Source of the DNA: an uncultured Lachnospiraceae bacterium
Lineage (GTDB): Bacteria; Bacillota; Clostridia; Lachnospirales; Lachnospiraceae
DNA length: 64,000 bases
Assembly (NCBI GenBank): GCA_902493385.1
Contig: CABUPO010000001.1
Span: 434,001 to 498,000, forward strand
Direction of reading: 5' to 3'
Of this stretch, positions 23,835 to 33,474 are shown in pieces. The notes under the pieces were generated by a model. It was not told where the DNA came from, did no database searches, and was given only the letters and a program-made list of their open reading frames with translations. Position numbers and translations under genes: made by a program. Position 1 is the stretch's first letter. Every line of letters starts with the position of its first letter.

Positions 23835-25322
23835 TTAGTTCTTATATGCCGACATTTTCTTCTTAGTTATAAGAAGAACAACTGCTGCAGCCATAAGAAT
23901 ACCTCCTAATACATAGAAGATTGTAGTACCAATTCCACCGGTTGACGGAAGAGTAGAACCAGTGTTGTTGATAACTACCTTTGTCTGAGACAAATTCGTG
24001 ATTGATGCATTTTTCTCAGCAATAGTAACCACAGTATCTCCAAGCTTATTGTAACCATCAGGAACGGTGGACTCAACAAGTGTATAGGTTCCGTTTGCAA
24101 GTCCTTTGAATTTCTCAGTCAGTTTACCTTCTGCATTGGTCTTAATCTCTTTACCAACATTATCCCAAATAACGTTTCCGTCAGCATCTAAATCATAGAA
24201 AAGCTCGCCCTTTTTCAGCTTGAAGCCTGCACCTTCCAACGCATCGCCTGTTGCGGAAGCAATGTGCTTCTCAACATCAACTTCTGCAGTCCAAACCTTA
24301 GACTGGTCTTCAGAATAATTGTCAGTCGGATTGTCACCCCAGGTAAGTTCAACAGTATTCGGGTTAGCTGCTGTTGCAACTGCGGCCGCTTTTGTCAGCT
24401 TTGCATCATATGTAATTACTACTGTTCTATCTTTTGTTTTTTCACTATCAAGCCAATCTTTTTTAAGGGTGATTGTAAAATTGTCAGCGGCATCGCTAAC
24501 AACTGTAGCTCCATCAGTCGTATTATCAACCTTTGCAGAAACATCATAAGCATCATTATCAACCTTCACGGAACTGCTAACCAGCGCAAGATTATCCATT
24601 GTATCAGTGATAACATAATTTTCTGCGCCAGGTTTAACTGTAATGGTCAGTTTATAGCTTACAGTATCGCCAATCTGTGCAATTGCCTGTTCATTTACAC
24701 CACTACCAACATCGGTTTTTTCTGCAGCTATATCTGCATTGAACACACTGCCGGAAGTATTTCCGTCTTTATCTTTAACGCCAGTGATTTCCTTATCTAT
24801 AGTTGGTGCGGCATTCTTATCCTGAATTATAACATCAGGAGTATTGCTGTCGATTCCAATGAAGGAACCAAGAGTAGAATCAACGAAGTAATAACCAAAT
24901 TCAAGATTCTCCCATTTAACATTCGCATCATTATCAGACGCTGCTTTAATGCTGTTACCTATTTGTGTACCAAAACTCTTTGCCCAGTCAATTGTTGCCC
25001 TGTTCTTTGCCCAGTCTGCTGTAACACTGCCATCTTTAGCTTCTACAAAACCATTACTATTAATTTTAAACCATTCTGTGCCAGCTCCGAGGTCGTCTTT
25101 GCCTTCTGGCAAAGTGTAGGTAATAGCGGCAACCGTGCCATCATCCTTAAATGTAATGTGAGCGTCAAACAGCTTATAAAGTGTATAAGTCTGATTCTTA
25201 TAATTTGGACTTACAGTTACACTGCCCGTTGTTGTGTCTGCGCTTACCTTTCCTGCATTAACAATGCCTGACAAACTCAGCATCATTACAAGCGTAAGCA
25301 TAAATGCAAATATTTTCTTCAT
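23835..25322 (-). CDS. LPXTG major pilin (isopeptide-forming fimbrial subunit)
   Basis: A 495-aa secreted pilin. A signal peptide (MKKIFAFMLTLVMMLSLSG...), an N-terminal domain, a fimbrial isopeptide D2-type domain (KLTITVKPGAENYVITDTM) and a SpaA/CnaB-type domain with the E-box-like YTLVESTVPDGYNK are followed by LPSTGG, a membrane helix and a basic tail. It is probably the backbone subunit polymerised by the class C sortase. No canonical YPK pilin motif was found; a Lys in AEVDVEKHIA is a candidate. It is the last gene of the four-gene operon. Confidence 0.88.
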   Translation of the reverse strand: MKKIFAFMLTLVMMLSLSGIVNAGKVSADTTTGSVTVSPNYKNQTYTLYKLFDAHITFKDDGTVAAITYTLPEGKDDLGAGTEWFKINSNGFVEAKDGSVTADWAKNRATIDWAKSFGTQIGNSIKAASDNDANVKWENLEFGYYFVDSTLGSFIGIDSNTPDVIIQDKNAAPTIDKEITGVKDKDGNTSGSVFNADIAAEKTDVGSGVNEQAIAQIGDTVSYKLTITVKPGAENYVITDTMDNLALVSSSVKVDNDAYDVSAKVDNTTDGATVVSDAADNFTITLKKDWLDSEKTKDRTVVITYDAKLTKAAAVATAANPNTVELTWGDNPTDNYSEDQSKVWTAEVDVEKHIASATGDALEGAGFKLKKGELFYDLDADGNVIWDNVGKEIKTNAEGKLTEKFKGLANGTYTLVESTVPDGYNKLGDTVVTIAEKNASITNLSQTKVVINNTGSTLPSTGGIGTTIFYVLGGILMAAAVVLLITKKKMSAYKN

Positions 25323-25420
25323 TTTCTTTCATTCCTTTCTTTCATTAAAAAATCATAATAAAATTTATATATCGGATATGACCGGGCGTAAACCGATTCC
25401 GCCGCGATTAAGAAGGCTTT

Positions 25421-28400
25421 TTATTCAATCCTCCTTTCGCGTCTACGCCTTGCCACACATCCGTACAAAAGGGGCGCCGTTATTAACAGCAGACCTCCAA
25501 ATGTATATAATTGGGTTCCAATCCCTCCTGTCGCGGGAAGCTCATAGCCGGCAGTATTGATTATATTAATGCTGTAACCGGTAACTCCCTCCGCAGGCAC
25601 CTCTTGTATACTGTTGTCACCTGAATTGTTTACGCCAGTAACTATACCGTCTTTAATTTTTATCTCTACATCCTGAGCCGGCTTGTTATATCCATCGGGC
25701 ACAACTTCTTCATGCATATAATAAGTTCCGTCAGGCAGACCCTGAACTGTGAATGTTGAGCCGCTGAATCTGGTTGCTGTCTCTATATTATTCTTCCATA
25801 TCGTTTTATCAGGTATGAGCTTTACAGACTTAATTGTTATACTTTGATCTTTAGCAATACCAAACATTCTTACCGTACTGAATATATTCTGGCCTGGTTG
25901 GGCATCCAGCGTTATGGTGCCAGCGCCTGTACCCAGCCCTTTTGGAGACGTCCAAGCCGCATCCTCTCCATTAATCCAGCCTACAATAGAGGTTCCATAA
26001 TGTTCTACATATCCTGCACAGCTTGGTATTGATGAATCGGTATACTCTATATTAACCTGTTTGATATGATTAAGTTCCCATGTTTCCTGCGGAAAAGCAA
26101 ACCCAAATTCACCTCCGGGATTACCGTTACTATCTTCTTGTTTTACATTAATCGTAAATGTTCCGTCTGAATTTAACGTCTTTTCTGTCGTAGCATCCTT
26201 CACCCATACAGTGTCATTATTAAGCGGCACATTATATTCTCCAGTATAATAATATTTGTCTTCTCCCGTCTGATAATACAATACAAACTCTGCTCCCTCA
26301 AGCGGAGTAACGCCTGATTCACCCGGCACAGCTGATTTTTTATTAACTGTAAGGTCTATACCCTTAGATTCGTCTACTACCGTTAAACCATACTGGAAAC
26401 CTTTAGATTCACTGTCATAATATGGTGAACTGTTGTCAAATTCAGCAGCATTCCATCCACCTGAAGCTGTAACAAACGGTGCGCCGTTATCCCCGCCCCA
26501 TTGCGGTCCTACCGTAACCTTAACCGGCTCCTCAAGCTTCGTATGTCCCGTCGGCGCCTCTATCTCTTCAAGATAATATGTTCCCTCATCTAAATCCTTA
26601 AAGCTGATATATCCACTTTTAATACCATAAGAAATGCTTCCGTCGTCACCCTTAGTAACCTTCGAGCCGTTCATATCTACGATTGTAACATCCGACGGCT
26701 TAATATTAAGCGTCGTCTCATTATCGTCCTTTGTCAGCGTAATGCTTTTAACTTTAAGAGATGTAAACTTACTGTCATAATTCTCTCCTTTTATATATAT
26801 ATAATTACAGTTTCCAGTTGCTTTAATTGTTCCTTCAACTGTCGCAGAATTTGGACCTATTATGTCACTTGTCCTGTTATCTTTATTGCCTTCAGTAAGA
26901 TAGATTCTCGCCATACATCCCGTACTTTCGTACTCCATTTTTATATTCATGCTTTCATCTTTGGCAAGCTTATATTCCTCCGGCAATGGAATCATAAACC
27001 CGGTAAATTTATCAGTAGCAGTGTCAACCGCCGCTTCATCTGCGCTCTTAACCCAGCTTACTTCTTCATTATCGTACTTATAATATTCTTTAACGGTTTC
27101 ACCGTTTTCTGAGGTTTCTCTGTACAGCACAAACTTTGCGCCATCAAGGGGCGTATTATTGTTATACTCGTCTTTCTTGTCACTCCGCTTAAGAAGCGTA
27201 AGGTCAACCTTAGCTTTATCCTTTACGGCGACAAATACAGAATCCGAAAACATATATGCAAGATTTTTCCCTTGCATATCAGTGTATTTTGTTTTAACTG
27301 ATGAATTGGCCTGTCCATATGCATAATCCTGATATGCTTCAAGAATTGACCAGCCATATGTAGTATACAAACGTGTTGTTCCGGAACCTGCCTGTAAATC
27401 AACATTAGTACTGCTTCCTACCTTCTCACCGCTTCGTGCAGTCTGATCTTCATTTGGCTTATAATTAAATAATACATTTTTATCATCCGGCTCATACACA
27501 AGATAATTAACTAATGCATTGCTGTTAGAGCGTGTGCTTCCATTGCTATGTCCTGCAAGAAGGCCGTCAATTTTTTTAAGCGCTCCATCTGGATTCATAT
27601 AATTCTTTTCAAAGTATTTAAATGTTGAAAACCCTTCTGGCGCGTTGTAGCTCTCTTCTGTATTATTTCCGGAGCCGCCTATAATACCTACCTTTGTAAA
27701 CATCCACCTTAATGTTTCATTACCAACGCCCTCCGTAGCAAGCGAGGTCATATTAGCAGCAAGGTATCCTAAGCCATTCCCTACCAAAACGTTGTCGTCG
27801 TCATACCAATTATCACCGGCATAGGAAAATACGCCGCTGTCATTAATTGCTACCTTTATTTCTGTAGTGTTTAATCCGTATCCTTTTGGAGCCTGAATCT
27901 CACGTAAAATATATCTTCCGAAAGATTCATTGCTTCCTGTTAATTTTTCAAAATGCCCTGTTCCGTTTTCAGATACCTTACTGCAGGCGTCATGGGTATA
28001 GCCTACAAGCTCTCTGCCTTCTACATTTTTTGCCGGCTTAACCGTATATACATTACCGCCGCATTTGATAATAATATCTCCAACGCCTTCCTCTGTAATA
28101 TAGCCGGATGATTTTTCATAGGCGCTGAAATTTTTATGCGGAGTATTAATCTCATACTCTGCGGCTGTCTGCGTTCCATCTATATAAATTACAGCCGTTC
28201 CTTTGTTATCGCCATCTGTATCAGCACCCAGATATACCTTATAGTTATCCTGCGTTGTGTAATAGATTTTTCCGTCATCATCCTCTCCGACGTCATACAT
28301 TGCAAATATAGCGTCAGAAATCTGATGATTTGTGGTATCTAATTTTTGAAAATATAAACGGTTTTCAAAATTCGATACTTCAATGGTACTGCCCCAATAT

Positions 28401-31400
28401 ATATTAAATACACCATCAGACGGAGCATTATCTTCATGTGAAACAATCTGCACTATATCATCAGAGCCATTAGGCTGGTAATAATATGCAACTACGTATT
28501 CAGCTTCATTAGTATCGCTTCCATTACTATGTAAAAATGTATAATACGTCCGAGGGTCGCCCGGTAAATCCTTAACTGTAGCCGATACGAACATTCCACT
28601 GTCTGAAACGCCAAACTCAAAAAGGCCCGGATGCCCCTCCTTGGCAAGCAGCTCCTTAACTCCCTCAATACTCGTATTCTCTGCCACATTGTATCCTTCT
28701 ATATCATTACCATATACCGGCTTCCATGTATCCCATTCTGATAATTCGTCGACGATTCGTTTCATTATGACGCCATATAGCTTACCATTAAATTCAATTT
28801 CACCATTGTCATTGCGCGTATAATATTGAATAGCTTCCTGAGTTCCATCCGCCTGTTTAAGCCTGTACAGTGTCTGCGGAGCTTCTACACGGGCGCTTGG
28901 GTTAGCCCATACTCCGGTTTCATATGGATTAGTGCACATCAGATAAAAGTTTCCGCCTGCCGCACTCTCATCGTTACCAATAATCTCAAATTCTGCCTTT
29001 GCAGGCATTTTCCTGTAACCTGCAGGCACACTAATCTCTTCCATTGTAAACTTTGTTCCCAGCTTATCTTTAATCTGCTTCAGGTTCATAGGCGAACCAT
29101 CTTCATTGTAAAAAGTAACCACTCCGTTTTCATCTGTTGTTAATTCAATAGTATTATTATTACCCTCTTCTGCTGACACGAACTTAAATGATGCACCTGC
29201 TACAGGATTGTCGTACTGGTCAATCTTATATATATGGCTGGCTTTCGTCTCTACAATGTCATTCATATCAACTTTAACATCAAAGCCATGATTTACATTG
29301 TTCCAGGTCGAGGCCGGACAGGCGCTGAAGCCAAGACAAACCGGTACAACAACTACCTGCTTCGCACTGTATTTTTCCCCTCCGTGCTCATATGTCACCT
29401 CTACATTCATTTCAATAGTATCGCCGTCATACAAAGTATGCCAGCCCCAGCCATCACATTTAAATTCGTATTGTCCCGTAGACCCGGATGTATCCTTTTG
29501 CCTGTAAGAAAGGTCATACGCATCTATTACCGACCCGTTATATTTAACTTTTCTTAAATTCTGAAGAGTATATGAGCCATCTTCAGGCTTAGGGTCTCTG
29601 TCAGGAGACCACTCAGTAGTATCTGTAACAGGTTGTTCAAGCAGCGTCTCATCCCACTTCTTTCTATCTTTAGCATATCCGTCTATATCAATTAATGCCG
29701 CTGTATTATATACTGTTGCATACACCTTTTCTATATGAACATTGTCTGGCTTGATTGTAGTGAAATTGCCGTCTGCATCATATATGTGTATATTAAATAA
29801 TGCTTCTACCTCCACGTCTATATGATGATGTGGTTCTGATTCAGGATCATATACTCCTGTATAATCCAGTACCTCTCCGGCGTCATACACACGGATATTT
29901 AAAGTTATCTTTTTTCCTCTAAAATCCCTGCGTACTGATTCTGTTATGGTTTCCTTTACGGGGTTTCCTTCTTCATCGAGTATTTTGTCGCCGTTTTCAT
30001 CTACTTTATCTTGCTCTGTAGTTTGTGTAAATTCATGCGAACCCATTACGCCATCTAATACAATCCTTGTCTCGCCTTTATTTAACGCGGTAAACTCTAT
30101 TGTCTGAAATTCGGTTTCTCCTGAAAAAGCAGACGTTCCTACTCTGGATGCAGACGTCGCAACATTAACAACACCATTATCCTTTACTGCTTCATCTACG
30201 GCTTCTTTGCTGTATTCCATATTAGCTATCTCTAAAATGACCTTATCACCAACATGAATTGCATAATTTATTTCCTTTTCTGCAATATCATAAGCTCTTT
30301 CAAAATGCGCCTGATAAGTCCTTGAGCCGGAATTTGCATTAAAGCTGACCTCTTCTATTTCAGTATTTTCCTCAGACTGAGCAGACAAAATATCTGCCTG
30401 TACATCCGAAACCTCTGCCGTCTCACTGGATGCGCTTTTCTGAGCTTTCATTGCAGAACGGGAAACCGGTTCTGCCTCATTATCTGTATTAACGCTTTCA
30501 TATGTATCAGTTGTAATCTCTTCTTTACTTTGTTCATCCGCACATTCCTTAATCTCAGACTTTATTCCGGAAAGCTTACCGTATCCTGCTATCGTCTCGT
30601 CGTCTGATGAATATGTACGCTCAGCTACTCTGTCCGCTTCTTTTTCTTTTATCTCGCCAGCCTCCGTATCTGAGCCGCCGGATTCTTCACTTATATCTCC
30701 CTCAATTGTCCTTATACTGTTCGATATAACGCCATCCTTATCCGTATCCTCCAAAAGCTCCGACACCAGTCCCATATGGTCGGCGGCGCCATCCTTATCT
30801 GTATCAAAAAATACCGCGTCGCCTGCAGCAGGTTCATATTCGGAAGCTTCCATATAAAGGTTATATTCTGAATCTGAAAGCTTTTTTATAAAATCCGAAA
30901 CAGTCGTTTCATATGGAAATTCTTCCTTTGGAACGCAGGCATATTTCAAACAAAAAGAAACGAACGCCGCATCCCAGTCGGCATACGCATTACCATACAT
31001 GGCTCCATAGCGCGTATATCCTTTCATAACCTCAATGCCGCCTGAATCCGTTTCAACATTATAATTAGCCGTGCTTTCAGAATAACCCAGCTGGGTTTTG
31101 GCAACCGCAATCACATCATCTGAACATATTCCTGTAAGCGTAACATCCGAAACGCTCTTCTCCCAGTCCTCTTCTGTCTCAATATCAGCTTCAGAATCAG
31201 AATAACAGGAGAGTGTATGCGTATGAGACGGCTCCGTATTATTACAATATGTATCCGGCGCCATACTTTCTCCATTAAGGTGCAGCGACCAGCTAACGCA
31301 GGTAACGACAAATATAGACAGCGTTAAAATTAAAGCTGTCTTTCTATGCTGTCTTCTTCTGTAATTTTTAAATTGGGTTAAACAGTTCTTTACTATATCC

Positions 31401-31405
31401 TTCAT
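25421..31405 (-). CDS. Giant LPXTG surface adhesin / probable tip pilin
   Basis: About 1994 aa. A long basic N-terminus and one helix (TALILTLSIFVVTCVSWSL) serve as export signal. A HTHTLSC segment and a CHAP-like amidase fold follow (about 80-230: TQLGYSESTANY, YADWDAAFVSFCLKYA, DHMGLVSE), then an acidic linker and a large beta-rich region. Four SpaA/CnaB-like domains begin near residues 717, 1015, 1400 and 1680, each ending in a motif such as YYLEEIEAPTGHT. LPATGG (about 1953), a helix and RRRRERR anchor it. The usual catalytic Cys of the CHAP fold is Asp. Start: AAAGG 7 nt before the ATG at 31405. Confidence 0.85.
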   Translation of the reverse strand: MKDIVKNCLTQFKNYRRRQHRKTALILTLSIFVVTCVSWSLHLNGESMAPDTYCNNTEPSHTHTLSCYSDSEADIETEEDWEKSVSDVTLTGICSDDVIAVAKTQLGYSESTANYNVETDSGGIEVMKGYTRYGAMYGNAYADWDAAFVSFCLKYACVPKEEFPYETTVSDFIKKLSDSEYNLYMEASEYEPAAGDAVFFDTDKDGAADHMGLVSELLEDTDKDGVISNSIRTIEGDISEESGGSDTEAGEIKEKEADRVAERTYSSDDETIAGYGKLSGIKSEIKECADEQSKEEITTDTYESVNTDNEAEPVSRSAMKAQKSASSETAEVSDVQADILSAQSEENTEIEEVSFNANSGSRTYQAHFERAYDIAEKEINYAIHVGDKVILEIANMEYSKEAVDEAVKDNGVVNVATSASRVGTSAFSGETEFQTIEFTALNKGETRIVLDGVMGSHEFTQTTEQDKVDENGDKILDEEGNPVKETITESVRRDFRGKKITLNIRVYDAGEVLDYTGVYDPESEPHHHIDVEVEALFNIHIYDADGNFTTIKPDNVHIEKVYATVYNTAALIDIDGYAKDRKKWDETLLEQPVTDTTEWSPDRDPKPEDGSYTLQNLRKVKYNGSVIDAYDLSYRQKDTSGSTGQYEFKCDGWGWHTLYDGDTIEMNVEVTYEHGGEKYSAKQVVVVPVCLGFSACPASTWNNVNHGFDVKVDMNDIVETKASHIYKIDQYDNPVAGASFKFVSAEEGNNNTIELTTDENGVVTFYNEDGSPMNLKQIKDKLGTKFTMEEISVPAGYRKMPAKAEFEIIGNDESAAGGNFYLMCTNPYETGVWANPSARVEAPQTLYRLKQADGTQEAIQYYTRNDNGEIEFNGKLYGVIMKRIVDELSEWDTWKPVYGNDIEGYNVAENTSIEGVKELLAKEGHPGLFEFGVSDSGMFVSATVKDLPGDPRTYYTFLHSNGSDTNEAEYVVAYYYQPNGSDDIVQIVSHEDNAPSDGVFNIYWGSTIEVSNFENRLYFQKLDTTNHQISDAIFAMYDVGEDDDGKIYYTTQDNYKVYLGADTDGDNKGTAVIYIDGTQTAAEYEINTPHKNFSAYEKSSGYITEEGVGDIIIKCGGNVYTVKPAKNVEGRELVGYTHDACSKVSENGTGHFEKLTGSNESFGRYILREIQAPKGYGLNTTEIKVAINDSGVFSYAGDNWYDDDNVLVGNGLGYLAANMTSLATEGVGNETLRWMFTKVGIIGGSGNNTEESYNAPEGFSTFKYFEKNYMNPDGALKKIDGLLAGHSNGSTRSNSNALVNYLVYEPDDKNVLFNYKPNEDQTARSGEKVGSSTNVDLQAGSGTTRLYTTYGWSILEAYQDYAYGQANSSVKTKYTDMQGKNLAYMFSDSVFVAVKDKAKVDLTLLKRSDKKDEYNNNTPLDGAKFVLYRETSENGETVKEYYKYDNEEVSWVKSADEAAVDTATDKFTGFMIPLPEEYKLAKDESMNIKMEYESTGCMARIYLTEGNKDNRTSDIIGPNSATVEGTIKATGNCNYIYIKGENYDSKFTSLKVKSITLTKDDNETTLNIKPSDVTIVDMNGSKVTKGDDGSISYGIKSGYISFKDLDEGTYYLEEIEAPTGHTKLEEPVKVTVGPQWGGDNGAPFVTASGGWNAAEFDNSSPYYDSESKGFQYGLTVVDESKGIDLTVNKKSAVPGESGVTPLEGAEFVLYYQTGEDKYYYTGEYNVPLNNDTVWVKDATTEKTLNSDGTFTINVKQEDSNGNPGGEFGFAFPQETWELNHIKQVNIEYTDSSIPSCAGYVEHYGTSIVGWINGEDAAWTSPKGLGTGAGTITLDAQPGQNIFSTVRMFGIAKDQSITIKSVKLIPDKTIWKNNIETATRFSGSTFTVQGLPDGTYYMHEEVVPDGYNKPAQDVEIKIKDGIVTGVNNSGDNSIQEVPAEGVTGYSINIINTAGYELPATGGIGTQLYTFGGLLLITAPLLYGCVARRRRERRIE

Positions 31406-31416
31406 TATCATACCTT

Positions 31417-32016
31417 TCAGGAAACCCACGAAAAATTACTTAACGGCCAGATTCGCAGTACTACTCTTCCGATAATCTGATCATTTTGAATACATCCTAC
31501 TACGCTGTTCCGGCTGTCAATCGATACTGACCGGTGGTCGCCTAACACAAAATAAGCTTTATCCGGCACCTGATAAGGAAATGTTATATCGCATTCTCCT
31601 TTACTCTTGTCAGTAATATACGGTTCCTCTATCAAATTTCCGTTGACGAATACGTTACCCTCGTCGTCAATAATAATATAATCTCCCGGTCCTCCGATTA
31701 CACGCTTTAAAATAATCTTTCCATTCTGGTGAAAGCCAATCATCTGTCCGGTATCAAAATCCTTCGTCTTAACAAGCAAAATTATATCACCGTTACTTAA
31801 AGTCGGCTCCATACTTGTGCCGACTACCTGCAAAACGGGTAAAAAAAGTGTTGCCACCAATACTGCCGCCGCCGCAACTACAAGCAATGCCGCGACTGTA
31901 CCTGCAAGCGTTTTTTTGTACTGTGTCTTACGTAAAAGACGCATCTTTTCTTTTTCTACCTGCTCCGGTGAAGGCAGCTGTACCCGTCTGTTACGCCTGC
32001 TCTTTCTGCTGTCCAT
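31417..32016 (-). CDS. Signal peptidase I
   Basis: A 199-aa membrane serine protease. One N-terminal helix (LAGTVAALLVVAAAAVLVATL), the catalytic Ser in GTSMEPTL and the catalytic Lys in ILKRVIGGPGD, then VLGDHRSVSIDSR, are all present. GGAGG is 9 nt before the ATG at 32016. Located between the coiled-coil gene and the adhesin gene, it is probably the dedicated peptidase (SipA-like role) of the pilus operon. It overlaps the preceding gene by 26 nt. Confidence 0.92.
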   Translation of the reverse strand: MDSRKSRRNRRVQLPSPEQVEKEKMRLLRKTQYKKTLAGTVAALLVVAAAAVLVATLFLPVLQVVGTSMEPTLSNGDIILLVKTKDFDTGQMIGFHQNGKIILKRVIGGPGDYIIIDDEGNVFVNGNLIEEPYITDKSKGECDITFPYQVPDKAYFVLGDHRSVSIDSRNSVVGCIQNDQIIGRVVLRIWPLSNFSWVS

Positions 32017-32425
32017 CACCATGCACCTCCGGCTGCTCTTCATTATCATATGTTATATCCTCAGGCGTCCGGTTACTTTCTGACTGTGCATCTTCAAGTA
32101 TCTTTTCAGCTTGCTCCAAAGCTTCTGCCACAATAGCTTTGGCTTTAGCCTCTGCCTGCTGCAGTTTTTGTTCTGCCTTCTTCCTTGCGCGGTATATCTC
32201 CTGCAGATATTGGTTAGCCGTTGCCTGAGCACATTCAAAAAAACCGTTCAGGCTTACCGCCGCTTCGGCAATAGAACCTGCTTTTGATATCTTAAGCTGC
32301 TTATCTTCAAGCTGCTTCTTTAATATGGAAATCTCCTCCTGAAGCTCTGCTTCATTATTCTGCAGTTCATAAATAATATCAATCAATTCTGCACGGCGTA
32401 AATGTCTGAATTCTTTATCTGTCAT
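31991..32425 (-). CDS. Coiled-coil protein at the head of the pilus operon
   Basis: 144 aa, no signal peptide or membrane helix. It starts MTDKEFRHLRRAELIDIIYE and continues as a long coiled coil with Ala/Gln/Glu-rich heptads (residues about 20-115), ending in an acidic tail. Similar small proteins accompany signal peptidase and SpaA-type pilin genes in Lachnospiraceae, as far as I recall; the function is not known. A GGAG and a promoter lie upstream. Confidence 0.75.
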   Translation of the reverse strand: MTDKEFRHLRRAELIDIIYELQNNEAELQEEISILKKQLEDKQLKISKAGSIAEAAVSLNGFFECAQATANQYLQEIYRARKKAEQKLQQAEAKAKAIVAEALEQAEKILEDAQSESNRTPEDITYDNEEQPEVHGDGQQKEQA

Positions 32426-32440
32426 TTAATTATACTCCAA

Positions 32441-32469
32441 TTTATAAAAATTTCAAGAACATGTATCAA
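32441..32469 (-). promoter_or_regulatory. Sigma-A promoter of the pilus operon
   Basis: Minus strand TTGATA, 17-nt spacer, TATAAA, starting transcription very close to the first gene. Confidence 0.7.
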
Positions 32470-32517
32470 AAAATTATTATACATCAACTAAAAGTCTTTT
32501 TTCATCAACTTTGCGAC

Positions 32518-33474
32518 CTATAATATCAATTTACTTATCTGTATATCACATTCTCCCATCCACTTTGCATACTGCTCCTCAAATATCTCCTGCTGCCTCG
32601 CCGCAATTATTTCCTCTTTTTTCTTAGCTGTGAGTTCCTGTTCATAATCGCTTACGCAATATATTATGTAATACCCTTCAGGAGCCTGGACTACCTGGCT
32701 TAATTCCCCGCTTTTCAATGCAAAAGCCGCATTTTCAAATTCGTATCCCATATCGCCTTTTCCTAAAGTCATATCAATGCTGTCTGCTTCTGTATTAGCT
32801 CTTGCAAAAGCCGCAAAATCTTTTCGTTTTTCGGCTTTTACCCTAATCTTCTGTGCTTTTTGGGCGTCGCCTGTAAGTATATACTGTACTGTAATCTGCT
32901 TTGCGTCTTCATCATTTATATTGGTATCAATTCCCCCAATACAGGCCGTATATACTTTGTCAGCTATATCATTTTCCATATACACATCGGCAATATTATC
33001 TGAAGTAAGCATATAAGCAGCCTTATCTTCTTCAGATATATCCGAAAAAAGCGTCTCTGCATATTTTTTAATATCTTCCTTTTCATCATCATCAAGCTCT
33101 ATGCCGTATTCCTTTGCTTTACGTGATATAATCTTAAGCTCTGTTATAAGGCTTACCACCTGCTCTTTTGCAAGCGATTCAAAAGACCTTCCCGAGGGAA
33201 GCTGATAGGACCATATCCCCTCTCCTATTGAATTTTCATATTGATTCTTAAGTATATACATGTACACGAGAAATTCATCATAACGTACCTTTTCATCGCC
33301 TACTGAAATTACCGCCGAATCAGCTGAAAGCTTTTTTTCCTCTACATCTGCTGCTTTTTCTGCATTTTTATTATCGGATTCAATCGTATTATTAATTTTA
33401 TCTTTCCTGCCGCATCCACACAGTATACACATAGCGCATATGCTTATACATATAATACCGTATATTTTTTTCAT
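32518..33474 (-). CDS. PrsA-like peptidylprolyl isomerase lipoprotein
   Basis: A 318-aa extracellular foldase. The lipoprotein signal ends in ILCGCG (lipobox LCGC), then a SurA-N-like helical region and a parvulin rotamase domain (ITVQYILTGDAQKAQKI ... DSIDMTLGKGDMGYEFE ... GELSQVVQAPEGYYIIYCV). It should help fold secreted proteins at the membrane surface. Its ATG overlaps the mfd stop codon (TAATG), so the two are translationally coupled. Confidence 0.88.
   Translation of the reverse strand: MKKIYGIICISICAMCILCGCGRKDKINNTIESDNKNAEKAADVEEKKLSADSAVISVGDEKVRYDEFLVYMYILKNQYENSIGEGIWSYQLPSGRSFESLAKEQVVSLITELKIISRKAKEYGIELDDDEKEDIKKYAETLFSDISEEDKAAYMLTSDNIADVYMENDIADKVYTACIGGIDTNINDEDAKQITVQYILTGDAQKAQKIRVKAEKRKDFAAFARANTEADSIDMTLGKGDMGYEFENAAFALKSGELSQVVQAPEGYYIIYCVSDYEQELTAKKKEEIIAARQQEIFEEQYAKWMGECDIQISKLIL

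Noticed and set aside
24264..25271. Long plus-strand open frame (335 codons) opposite the pilin gene
   Set aside because: It is the reverse-frame shadow of a clear pilin with signal peptide and LPSTGG; no ribosome binding site, and the product is Ile/Cys/Asn-rich without any domain.
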